DNA from: Vulcanimicrobiota bacterium | GTDB lineage: Bacteria; Vulcanimicrobiota; Xenobia; Xenobiales; JADMJV01 | Direction: 5' to 3' | NCBI GenBank assembly: GCA_019637395.1 | Contig: JAHBVR010000011.1 | Location: 264,076-328,075 of the forward strand | DNA: 64,000 nt | The notes under the pieces: model-generated | What the model was told of the DNA's origin: nothing | Database searches by the model: none | Seen by the model: only the letters and a program-made list of their open reading frames with translations | Part shown: positions 28,071 through 35,763 of the stretch, piece after piece | Layout: the number at the start of each line of letters is the position of its first letter | Position numbering within the stretch: the first letter of the stretch is position 1 | Program-made: the position numbers and the translations under genes

Positions 28071-28649
28071 GTGACGATGGTCCGCCTGGAAGAACTGGCT
28101 CAATGGGGACAGCAGCTCATGGATCGGCTGGGTTGGCACGAAGGAGACTCCAAACGAGTCACCTGGACGCCCACCCCACGCCTCCTCCGCTACTACACCA
28201 CCCTGGGCATCCTGGACAGAGCCGCTCATTTTCAAGGGCGAACGGCTTTCTACACAGGAAAACACTTGCTCCAGGTACTGGCCATCAAACACCTCCAACT
28301 GGCCGGCCATCGGCTGGAAGACATCCAGCAGTTGTTGCTCGGAAAAAGCGAAGAGAATCTGGCTCAAATGCTGGGCCTGACCCTTCCGCTGCCACACCCG
28401 GAGGTTCCCTCACAAGCGTCCGCGCCACTGGCGCGCCGCGCCGACTTCTGGGAGGAGCTGCCCGAACGCGCTCTCCCCGCACCCAACCTGCCCAAGGCGC
28501 CCCGGCGCCAATTACTAAGCCTCGAACCGCTGGCCGGAATGCAACTCTTGATCGATAGCGACCGCCTGCCCGAAGGCTTTCCGTTGGAAGAGTTTCTGCA
28601 GAAAATGTCCATCCTGATCGAAGAACATGAAGGGGGCTCACAGCCGTGA
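28071..28649 (+). CDS. MerR-family transcriptional regulator
   Basis: 192 aa. A winged HTH: TPRLLRYYTTLGILDRAAHF (about residues 35-54) is the MerR recognition region, with the R-x-Y-x-x-x-G-L pattern, and FYTGKHLLQVLAIKHLQLAG (about 60-79) the second wing. A long helix follows (LEDIQQLLLG), then a Pro-rich linker and a C-terminal module with GMQLLIDSDRLPEG. There is no cysteine, so it is not a metal or thiol sensor of the MerR type. The start may be GTG 28071 or ATG 28077. It overlaps the VIT/VWA gene (GTGA), so it most likely controls that gene and itself. Confidence 0.88.
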   Translation: MTMVRLEELAQWGQQLMDRLGWHEGDSKRVTWTPTPRLLRYYTTLGILDRAAHFQGRTAFYTGKHLLQVLAIKHLQLAGHRLEDIQQLLLGKSEENLAQMLGLTLPLPHPEVPSQASAPLARRADFWEELPERALPAPNLPKAPRRQLLSLEPLAGMQLLIDSDRLPEGFPLEEFLQKMSILIEEHEGGSQP

Positions 28650-31171
28650 CCGCAAGTCCTACCCAACTGCACATCCTCAACGAAGCAGATTATCAGAAGT
28701 ACCGCGTACCCACCGACCTGGGCAGCTTCGGTAGCCTCAATACCGCTTCGGGCGTCCTGCCTCTGCAAAGCATGGACCTGCAAGGCCACATCTCCGGCCT
28801 GCTTTACCGATTGAAACTCGTCCAGCGCTTCTACAACCCCTACCATCAGCCGCTGGAAGCCACCTACATCTTTCCCCTCCCCGGCCGGGCCGCCGTCAGC
28901 TCCTTCGTGATGCAGACCGAGCAACGCCGCGTGCTGGGCCGGCTGGAGGAGCGCGGTGAAGCCCGCCGCCAGTATCAGCAGGCCGTCGCTCAGGGCAAGC
29001 AGGCCGCTCTGGCCGAGGAGGAGCGCTCCGAGGTCTTCACCATGACGGTGGGCAACATTCCCCCGCACCAGTTCGTGGAAGTCGAGCTGGAGCTGCACGG
29101 GCCCCTCACTTTCGCTGACGGCCGTGCTATGTTCCGCTTCCCGCTGGTGGTGGCCCCCCGATACATCCCGGGAGTTGCCTACGCCGGCGAAGGCGTGGGC
29201 CGCGGCGTGGCCCACGACACCAACGCCGTGCCCGACGCCAGCCGCATCTCGCCGCCGGTTTTGCTGCCCGGCTATCCCAATCCGGTCCAGCTCAGCGTCA
29301 ATATCCAGGTGGACACGGGTGGTTTGATCTTCGGTCTGCCCGAAGTGAGCATGCCGGACCTTTTATGCTGGAACGAGCCCGCCGGCTTCCGCATGTCGCT
29401 ACGCCCCACCGCCGATCGCCTGGACCGCGATCTGATCGTGCGCATTCCCCTGCCCTCGCCGCAAATGCAGAGCAGTTTTCAGATCGCCAACGGCTACTAC
29501 GTCCTCAATCTGATCCCCGACGATTTGCACCAGCTGGGACCTCAGACGCCTCGCCAGGTGGTGACCCTGTTAGATCGCTCCGGCTCCATGGCCGGCTGGA
29601 AAATGGTCTGCGCGCGCCGGGCCGTGGGCCGTCTGATCGACTCGTTGACCGACCGCGACGCCTTCCAGGTGCTCAACTTCGACGACCGCATCGAATACCT
29701 GGATCCACGCAAGACCAGCCTGCGCTGGGGCAGCGACCGCGAGCGCTACCTGGCCCTGGAATCGCTGGGCAAGGTCAACGACCGGGGCGGCACCGAGATA
29801 CTGCCGGCCATCCAGGCCGGCGTGCAGATGCTCCAAGGCCAACCCGACCCCTACCTGATTCTGATCACCGACGGGCAGGTGGGCAACGAGTCGGAAGTGC
29901 TGCGCTGGATTCAGCAAAACGCCCGGGGAATCCGCATCTTCACGGTGGGCATCGACACGGCCGTCAACGTGAGCTTGCTAGAGCGCATCGCCCAGGTCAG
30001 CGGTGGCCATTTCACGTTGGTCAACAGTGAAGAGCAGCTCGACCAGGAAATGATCAGCCTGCGGCGCCGCATCAATCCGCCCCTTTTACACCAGGTCAGC
30101 ATCCAACTGACCGGTTCCGAATCCAGTCCGGCCTTCGTCGACCTCTTCCAGGGACTGGCCGCTCGTCAAATGGGCGTGGTTCATGGCCAGGTGGGCCACG
30201 AGGTGGAAGTGGTGGGCTACGCCCGCGACGGGCGCGCTTTCCGCAACCGTATCCCGGTCACTCATTGCGGCGGGGATACCATTCATAAGATGTGGGCCCG
30301 CGAGCGGGTGCTGGAACTCGAACACGGCTTCCTGGCTGGTTGGCGCCAGCCGGCCTACCAACCCGCCGCCATCGCTCAATTCGCCCTACAGCACGGCGTG
30401 CTCTGCCGCTTCACCGCTTTCGTGGCCGTGGATGAGCAAAGCTTCGTGCCGGGAACGCTGCATCAGGTGACCCAGGCCGTCTCGCAGCCAGCTGGCCAGG
30501 AAATGCAGAAGAAAAGAGCTTTAATCAACAGGCCGTCCCTGGGTGGAGCTCCCAAGCCGCAGTTCTCGGCCCCGATGATGCGACAAGCGTTTGCGCCGTC
30601 CTCACCGGCTCGCGGCGGATTTGCTAGCTTCGGAGCGGCTCCCCCTGCAATGGACGCCTTCGCGGCTCCAAGCGGAGACCCGTTCGCCTCGGCCTCCGAT
30701 CCTTTCGCGGCACCCGCTCCCTGCCTCGATCTCGACGATGCGGAAGTCGGCTACGAACCGGCTCCCTTGATGGCTCCCGAACCCGAGCCCTGCTGGGAAG
30801 AAGCACCCGCTCCGGCTCCTCCTCCACCGCCGCCGCTGGCCCAGCCAGCTCCCACGCCGTCCAAGTCGGTGCTGGCCGGCCCCACCAGCGGTTGGAAAGC
30901 CGAGGTGGGACCCGATGAAGTGCAAACCGCGCTACTGAAGCTCCGCCAGGCCGTCCACGCGGGCGACTGGGAACTGGCTGTGCAGTCCCTGATTGAAGCC
31001 CTGGTGCGGCGCGGCTACTCATTGCAGCAACTGAGCCCGTTGCAAGACCTGCTGCGGCGCCTAAAGGCGGGGGGCACCCCGGTGGCGGGCTGGCTACAGC
31101 AAACCGAGCAATGGCTCCAAACCCTGCTCAACAACCCAGGCTCCGCGCGGGCCGACAACTTCTGGATGTAA
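28646..31171 (+). CDS. VIT and von Willebrand A domain protein
   Basis: 841 aa. The VIT domain covers about residues 30-150 (QSMDLQGHISGLLYRLKLVQ; FYNPYHQPLEATYIFPLP). A VWA domain covers about 300-470, with an intact MIDAS motif DRSGS near residue 310 and a later ITDGQVGNE. A Pro/Ala-rich spacer (about 610-760) is followed by a short helical C-terminus (about 760-841). No signal peptide or membrane segment is visible. VIT-VWA proteins resemble inter-alpha-trypsin inhibitor heavy chains; in bacteria their role is poorly known and may involve metal-dependent protein binding. The GTG start overlaps the MerR stop; a strong terminator ends the operon. Confidence 0.9.
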   Translation: MTASPTQLHILNEADYQKYRVPTDLGSFGSLNTASGVLPLQSMDLQGHISGLLYRLKLVQRFYNPYHQPLEATYIFPLPGRAAVSSFVMQTEQRRVLGRLEERGEARRQYQQAVAQGKQAALAEEERSEVFTMTVGNIPPHQFVEVELELHGPLTFADGRAMFRFPLVVAPRYIPGVAYAGEGVGRGVAHDTNAVPDASRISPPVLLPGYPNPVQLSVNIQVDTGGLIFGLPEVSMPDLLCWNEPAGFRMSLRPTADRLDRDLIVRIPLPSPQMQSSFQIANGYYVLNLIPDDLHQLGPQTPRQVVTLLDRSGSMAGWKMVCARRAVGRLIDSLTDRDAFQVLNFDDRIEYLDPRKTSLRWGSDRERYLALESLGKVNDRGGTEILPAIQAGVQMLQGQPDPYLILITDGQVGNESEVLRWIQQNARGIRIFTVGIDTAVNVSLLERIAQVSGGHFTLVNSEEQLDQEMISLRRRINPPLLHQVSIQLTGSESSPAFVDLFQGLAARQMGVVHGQVGHEVEVVGYARDGRAFRNRIPVTHCGGDTIHKMWARERVLELEHGFLAGWRQPAYQPAAIAQFALQHGVLCRFTAFVAVDEQSFVPGTLHQVTQAVSQPAGQEMQKKRALINRPSLGGAPKPQFSAPMMRQAFAPSSPARGGFASFGAAPPAMDAFAAPSGDPFASASDPFAAPAPCLDLDDAEVGYEPAPLMAPEPEPCWEEAPAPAPPPPPPLAQPAPTPSKSVLAGPTSGWKAEVGPDEVQTALLKLRQAVHAGDWELAVQSLIEALVRRGYSLQQLSPLQDLLRRLKAGGTPVAGWLQQTEQWLQTLLNNPGSARADNFWM

Positions 31172-31180
31172 ATCATCGGT

Positions 31181-31214
31181 GGGGCCGCTCCCGCAAGGGG
31201 GCGGCCCTTTTTTG
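31181..31214 (+). terminator. Rho-independent terminator of the MerR-VIT/VWA operon
   Basis: GGGCCGCTCCC then GGGGGCGGCCC form a long GC-rich stem with a GCAA loop, followed by six T. It begins 10 bases after the VIT/VWA stop. Confidence 0.9.
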
Positions 31215-31222
31215 GGTCGGGA

Positions 31223-31268
31223 CTTACCAGGCTGCGGTAATTTTCCGCCGGGCCGGCAAATCGGAGCC
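31223..31268 (-). repeat. Isolated inverted copy of the 62-bp hairpin repeat
   Basis: On the minus strand this stretch matches the tandem units at 33295-33542 over about 40 bases with few differences: the shared core is TTGCC-GGCCCGGCGG followed by AATTACCGC and CTGGTAAG. It keeps the TTACC...GGTAA arms but has lost part of the CTTGCC/GGCAAG arms. Together with the array it brackets the genes at 31348-33270. Confidence 0.72.
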
Positions 31269-31347
31269 CGGAGTATTTTTCACCGGCTAGCTCGAGGTTC
31301 AAAAGCTGGTAACGCCAGGGCACCGGCCTTTGCGCTAAGCTGGCAGA

Positions 31348-32700
31348 GTGATTATCGGCACCCGCATGACCTCCGCCGCTTCTATTCCAGCCCGGGCTTT
31401 CAAGCCCTCCGCTACGGATGCATTCGTGCCCTCGGAGGCACCTCCGCAGCTCATTCCACAGTTGTTCTTGCCGAGCCGAAGTATTCCTGATGCCGAGGCT
31501 GTGGCTAAAAACCCTGATCTGCACGGCGTCGAGCTTAATCGGGCTATCAACAAGACTTATGTAGCGCTGGCCGGTCAGTTGCAGCAAGTGCTGGATCCTG
31601 AATACGCCGATGCTTCGCAGGTCAGCCCCAGTTGGTATGCCATGGCCATTTACGCTTCGCGCGGTGCCGGCAAGGGCATGCTGGCGGCCGAGAAAGCGCT
31701 GGCGGTGGTAGAAGGTCAGCGCTCGTTGCGCGAGATGTTTCCGACCGTGCCCGAAGAGGATTGGCAGCGGGTGGCTCCGTTGCTCGAGGAGAGCTCTCCC
31801 CTCACAGGGCTACCTCTGGACGTTCGCGATGGGGCAGTGGAAGAATTCTTGACACAGCCCGCTGAAGGTCCGCCAGCTATGCGGGGTCGGACCAAAGACT
31901 GCGCCAAATTCCTGGTGGCCTTCTTCCTGGCCCAGCAAGACGGTCCCACCCGGCTGACTCTGGACCCGCGTGTGCTGGCCATTTCGGCCGGGCGCATGGC
32001 CGGTATCATTACCCGGCCCAACACTGGCGTGGTCACCTTCACGCACACCCTCAAGAACATGCTGGAGGACGGCAACCGCCGTATTTTTCAGGATATCGGC
32101 GTGGCCTGCCAGCACTACCTGGAGTTGCGCCGCGATCAGCCGGGAGTCACGCCTGAGGGAGTGGCCCGGCACTTCAGCCAGGACCCACTGGCCCTGTCCG
32201 CCTATCAGGACGGAGTTCGCTTCGCGGCCTCGGGGGATGAGTTGCCGAGCGACTTTGGGCCTCTCTATGGTCTGAACACAGCCCCTTTGCTGGCCGCGGG
32301 CTTCGCGCTTTACGAGCGGGCCGGCGCGGAGAAGAACCCCGAAGTGCGCGACCGGCTGATTCAGCATGCCAGCAATCTGCTGGCCTATCACGAGCAAGCG
32401 GCGGTGGCTGTGCCGGCTTTTTTGCCCGGCCAGATTCTGCCTGGCGAAACCGAACGCGCCGAGGTGATGCAAGTGCTGACTCCTCAGGTCGATGTGAAGA
32501 CGCGCCAGTGGACCTGGAGCATGCACAAATGCGAATTGCCCGATCTGGATGGCTCTTTTTGGACTCCTCCCTCGACCGAGCGCAACTGGGCCGTTTTTGC
32601 AGACCGCTGGGTCCCGATTCTCGATTACTTTGGGCGCTGCGCCGCCGATCCCGAGTCGCTCTGGCCCATGCCCAACCCGGATCCCGCTCAGGCGGTCTAG
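31348..32700 (+). CDS. Protein of unknown function with Pro/Ala-rich N-terminus
   Basis: 450 aa from GTG 31348 (or ATG 31366). The first 45 residues are Ala/Pro/Ser-rich and look disordered; the remainder is mostly helical and globular, with no membrane segment, signal peptide or known catalytic motif. WTWSMHKCELPDLDGSFW (near 395) and the VTFTHTLKNMLEDGNRRI stretch (near 233) are distinctive. TAAGCT lies 6 bases before the GTG, a possible -10 box of a leaderless mRNA. Flanked by hairpin repeats. No family recognised. Confidence 0.72.
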   Translation: MIIGTRMTSAASIPARAFKPSATDAFVPSEAPPQLIPQLFLPSRSIPDAEAVAKNPDLHGVELNRAINKTYVALAGQLQQVLDPEYADASQVSPSWYAMAIYASRGAGKGMLAAEKALAVVEGQRSLREMFPTVPEEDWQRVAPLLEESSPLTGLPLDVRDGAVEEFLTQPAEGPPAMRGRTKDCAKFLVAFFLAQQDGPTRLTLDPRVLAISAGRMAGIITRPNTGVVTFTHTLKNMLEDGNRRIFQDIGVACQHYLELRRDQPGVTPEGVARHFSQDPLALSAYQDGVRFAASGDELPSDFGPLYGLNTAPLLAAGFALYERAGAEKNPEVRDRLIQHASNLLAYHEQAAVAVPAFLPGQILPGETERAEVMQVLTPQVDVKTRQWTWSMHKCELPDLDGSFWTPPSTERNWAVFADRWVPILDYFGRCAADPESLWPMPNPDPAQAV

Positions 32701-32735
32701 CGGAACCTTTCCTGAAGTTGCCGAATTGTAGGCGG

Positions 32736-33017
32736 ATGCTTGTCCTTCTGGCTCTGGTTGGATGCTGGCTCGGCCGGGTGCTGGGCCCGCGACTGAAGAC
32801 CTGTCCTTATCGACTTTCCGCTCAATTGGCGGCGGCTTTGCCGATTCTGGCGAGCCTCGCCAGCCGATCGAGTTTGTTCGGGTTGAAGGGCGTTTTGGTA
32901 GGCCTCGGTGCTTTGCTGGGGGTTTTTCTTTCCGGCCATGGCAATCGCTGGCGGGCCTTGGGGTTTTGCACACTGGGGTCAGCCCTGGGCGGGCTGACCG
33001 GAGGTCAGCTTGGCTAA
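32736..33017 (+). CDS. Small hydrophobic membrane protein
   Basis: 93 aa from ATG 32736. Two or three hydrophobic stretches: LVLLALVGCWLGRVLG (2-17), SAQLAAALPILASLA (about 27-41) and GLKGVLVGLGALLGVFLSG (about 48-66), separated by short basic loops; C-terminus Gly-rich. The cysteine in VGCWLG lacks a clear lipobox context. It overlaps the next gene by 8 bases. The frame is open far upstream inside the preceding gene, but that part is a shadow. Unknown function. Confidence 0.5.
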   Translation: MLVLLALVGCWLGRVLGPRLKTCPYRLSAQLAAALPILASLASRSSLFGLKGVLVGLGALLGVFLSGHGNRWRALGFCTLGSALGGLTGGQLG

Positions 33018-33270
33018 TCCCTATGTGCGCGGGTTGCGATGCTGGATCTGGATTGATCTGCTCTGCCTGGCTGGCTTTGTGGGCATCTTCTCTCTGGGTG
33101 ACCCTCTTGGGCTGTCCGGCGTGAATCACCCGGCCCTTCCGCTGCTCTTCTTCTTGACTTGCGTTACCGGGCTGGGAGGCTTACTGATCAGCCTGGTGGT
33201 GTTGGGCTATGGTCTGCTCGCCTCCCTCTGGCGTCCCCCCAGCGAGTCCGGAACGGGCCTGACCCCGTAA
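33010..33270 (+). CDS. Small membrane protein with two transmembrane helices
   Basis: 86 aa from TTG 33010 inside the end of the previous gene. Two hydrophobic helices (about residues 12-30, WIWIDLLCLAGFVGIFSLG, and 46-72, LFFLTCVTGLGGLLISLVVL) joined by a short loop; both termini polar. Probably translated with its partner as a membrane pair. A weak GTAACT...AGTTAC hairpin (33267-33287) follows the stop. Unknown function. Confidence 0.5.
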   Translation: MANPYVRGLRCWIWIDLLCLAGFVGIFSLGDPLGLSGVNHPALPLLFFLTCVTGLGGLLISLVVLGYGLLASLWRPPSESGTGLTP

Positions 33271-33294
33271 CTTTATCCGCGAGTTACCGACCTC

Positions 33295-33542
33295 GGCGGC
33301 AGTTAGCCCCACTTGCCACCCCGGCGGCAAGAATTACCGCCGCCTGGTAAGTCCCCGGTGGCAGTAGCCCGACTTGCCAGCCAGGTGGCAAGAATTACCG
33401 CCGCCTGGTAAGCCCCCGGTGGCAGTAGCCCGGACTTGCCAGCCAGGTGGCAAGAATTACCGCGGTCTGGTAAGTCCCCTGGCGGCAGTAGCCCCACTTG
33501 CCGGCCCGGCGGCAAGAATTACCGCCGCCTGGTAAGCCCCCT
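33295..33542. repeat. Four tandem 61-63-bp hairpin-rich repeats
   Basis: Copies begin at about 33295, 33357, 33418 and 33481, with a fifth truncated one from 33543. Each unit holds CTTGCC-N8-GGCAAG, then TTACC-N7-GGTAA; in copies 1 and 4 a GGCGG...CCGCC pairing bridges both, so competing hairpins are possible. Arms co-vary (GGC/GTGG versions), suggesting selection for structure or concerted evolution. No unique spacers exist, so this is not CRISPR. No open frame here looks protein-like. Confidence 0.88.
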
Positions 33543-33557
33543 GGCGGCAAGAGTTGC

Positions 33558-33884
33558 TTAAGCGTTGCTCAACACCAGATACTCAGCCGCCTGTTCGGGC
33601 GTAAGCTGCGCGAGCAGTCGATTTTTCAAGTCGACCACGGCCCCGCCGGGCCGGGCCACGCCCAGCACCAGCAGGGGATCGGTGGGCGAGCCGGTCAGTG
33701 GAAAATCCGGAAAATCAGATAAATGAGCACGCACGGCCGTGATCGGGTCGGGGGCGTCGCCGGTGACGCAGAGCAGCGCGTAAAACCCACGCAGCAAATC
33801 CAGGTGGGCGGCCTCTACTTCGTAGAGAGGGTCTCCTCTATCAGGCAGGCGATAGCCGGATAGCCACTGCTCAAGCCGTTGCAT
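33558..33884 (-). CDS. Small protein overlapping the HD-domain gene
   Basis: 108 aa from ATG 33884, inside the last 14 bases of the HD-domain gene. Mixed alpha/beta composition with LLRGFYALLCVTGDAPDPIT near the middle and LLVLGVARPGGAVVDLKNRL further on; no signal peptide. The hydrophobic spacing suggests a soluble protein. I recognise no family. Its stop is near the hairpin repeats, which could stabilise or end its mRNA. Confidence 0.6.
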   Translation of the reverse strand: MQRLEQWLSGYRLPDRGDPLYEVEAAHLDLLRGFYALLCVTGDAPDPITAVRAHLSDFPDFPLTGSPTDPLLVLGVARPGGAVVDLKNRLLAQLTPEQAAEYLVLSNA

Positions 33885-35763
33885 AGAGGGCCTGGCGGCG
33901 CTGCTCCTTAACATCCGAGAGCTGGGCCTGCAAGGCCGAGAGAATCTGTTCTCGGGGAGCTTCGACGCTATCGAGATAGACGGCCGCGTGGCGGCGCAAC
34001 TGCTGATCGGTCAGCGAAGCCGCCGCCTCCAGCACATTGCTCAAGCCTTTCTGAGTCTTGCCCATGTCGGCGTCGCGCACGGCCCAGCCACGGAACGAGT
34101 CATCGGCCAACATCACGCTGGCCACGGCCTTCTGGTAATCGTCCAGATCCTGGGCCGGCTCCAAGTTAAAGCGCAGATTTCCCGCTTCCACCCGCCTGGT
34201 GTTGCGATCCACCTGGGGACGCACACCGCTCAAATCCTGCATGTAGCCGGCCAACAGCTTGAGCGGCTCCTGCCCGCTGACCTGGGCAATCTGCTTGTGA
34301 ATGGGCGACTCGCGCAGAGTAATGGTAATGTTGCCTTGCGCATCCACCTGGTAGTCGGGCTTGCCTCCGACCAGACGGCGAGCGGAAAACTCGTATTCGC
34401 CGGCACTCATCTGGTTGACCGCCTGTTTCAGACCGGCTTTATCGTCGGCGGAAAGGTCGCTCCGCGCGTCCAGCTCGCGCTTTAATCCATCCTGCAACGA
34501 CTTGACCTTGGCTTCATCGCCCACTTCGCCGGCCGTCTTGATCAAGCGCATGGTCTTGAGAGCAGCCGGGTGACGGTAAAGGACATCGGAAACCTTATCG
34601 TCCAGAGCGTGCGAATTATCGGCCAGGCGGGTGATGCTTTCCAAATTTTGCTGGCGCTCCAAAGCGCTCGGTTGAGCGCTCATATGAAGTTTCACGCCTG
34701 ACTTCCCCTCAGCATCCATATCATGGTAGAGCACACAGCGCTGCATCAGATTCATTTCTTCGGGGGAGAAAATAGCATTGATCGGGTCGGTGTCGTTTTG
34801 CAAGCGCTCGCGCACATAGCGGCCGGCCAACAGCGGGTGGCCCGAATCTTGCGTCTTGATACCGTTCTTGGCGAAGTCGCCGCGCACGTTGTCCACCGCG
34901 TAACCCATATCATGAACCAACATGGCCTGATGCAGAATCAGGCGATCCTTGGCGCTGACCTGGACACCCTGGGCCTGCATCTGGTCGCACAACTTCTCGC
35001 AGACCATGATGTTATGCCCCACCAGGTGGCGCACGCCGTGCTCCCCAAAGGTGATCTCGGCGGCGGCCCGGTCTTGCAGGGCTAAAAGATTCAGATTGCT
35101 GGAGGCTAGCCGGTAGACGTCGCCGGCCGAGACCTTGCCCAGAGAGCCCTCGGCCTGACACTGGCCGATCAAGTCGACGAAGCGATCGCATTCCTGCTGG
35201 CTGAGCTTTTCTTTGAGAGGATTGGTGCTGCCCTGGCTGCTGGCGAAGTAGGCCTTGACCTGGCCGGCCAACTCCTTTTTTATGAGCGCGGCCGACTCCA
35301 AATCAAAAGCCTTTCCCTGGAGTCCATCCGGCAGTTTTTGCGGATCCACTGCGCGGGATTTGGCGAACTCAAGAGCTTCCTGGTGGAAATGTTGAGCCCC
35401 GGCCACTGAATCCTGATAGCGCCGGGTGAGCTCGCCCCGAATCTGCTCGCCGCCTTCTTTGTAGGGATAAGCGCTCAGATAGTTGACCTCGCGCCCCATC
35501 ATGTCGGCCATCACGCCGACCTTATCCTGAACCGGTAGTTCCTCCACCATCGAAAGCACGGCAGGCACGGGCACGGCCGCCTTGTGAAACACGGGCTCGT
35601 TGGCGGCCGCCTGGAAGACGGGTTCATTAGCGGCGGGGGCGGGAAAGCCCTGGAAAGTAAACGACTCCTGAGGATCCAACGGCAGCGGCTTCTCGGCCCT
35701 TACGACGGGCGTCTTGGGAGCGGTCCAGGGAGTGTTGTTGATTCGCTGCAGAGGATCGATCAC
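33871..35763 (-). CDS. HD-domain phosphohydrolase-like protein
   Basis: 630 aa from GTG 35763. HD-type metal ligands appear as VGHNIMVCEK (first His, near residue 240), then LVHDMGYAVD (near 271, the HD pair), SGHPLLAGRYV (near 299) and YHDMDAEG (near 340), then TRLADNSH. The pattern is closest to HD-GYP/HD phosphohydrolases, but the GYP is absent, so nucleotide or c-di-GMP hydrolysis is only inferred. The first 70 residues are Pro/Ala-rich and repeat ANEPVF. Its start overlaps the xdh stop (GTGA). A near-consensus promoter lies upstream inside xdh, giving it independent expression. Confidence 0.78.
   Translation of the reverse strand: MIDPLQRINNTPWTAPKTPVVRAEKPLPLDPQESFTFQGFPAPAANEPVFQAAANEPVFHKAAVPVPAVLSMVEELPVQDKVGVMADMMGREVNYLSAYPYKEGGEQIRGELTRRYQDSVAGAQHFHQEALEFAKSRAVDPQKLPDGLQGKAFDLESAALIKKELAGQVKAYFASSQGSTNPLKEKLSQQECDRFVDLIGQCQAEGSLGKVSAGDVYRLASSNLNLLALQDRAAAEITFGEHGVRHLVGHNIMVCEKLCDQMQAQGVQVSAKDRLILHQAMLVHDMGYAVDNVRGDFAKNGIKTQDSGHPLLAGRYVRERLQNDTDPINAIFSPEEMNLMQRCVLYHDMDAEGKSGVKLHMSAQPSALERQQNLESITRLADNSHALDDKVSDVLYRHPAALKTMRLIKTAGEVGDEAKVKSLQDGLKRELDARSDLSADDKAGLKQAVNQMSAGEYEFSARRLVGGKPDYQVDAQGNITITLRESPIHKQIAQVSGQEPLKLLAGYMQDLSGVRPQVDRNTRRVEAGNLRFNLEPAQDLDDYQKAVASVMLADDSFRGWAVRDADMGKTQKGLSNVLEAAASLTDQQLRRHAAVYLDSVEAPREQILSALQAQLSDVKEQRRQALYATA

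Noticed and set aside
31810-33129. A 439-codon minus-strand frame across the unknown genes
   Set aside because: It overlaps the plus-strand 450-aa and small membrane genes, whose starts, overlaps and composition are better; the minus translation is Gln/Pro/Arg-rich shadow.
33303-33515. A 70-codon minus-strand frame inside the tandem repeats
   Set aside because: The coding potential is a by-product of the repeat; no start signal and the product is repetitive.
33295-33542. A CRISPR-like array
   Set aside because: The units are contiguous 61-63-bp copies with no unique spacers and no cas genes near; this is a tandem hairpin repeat.
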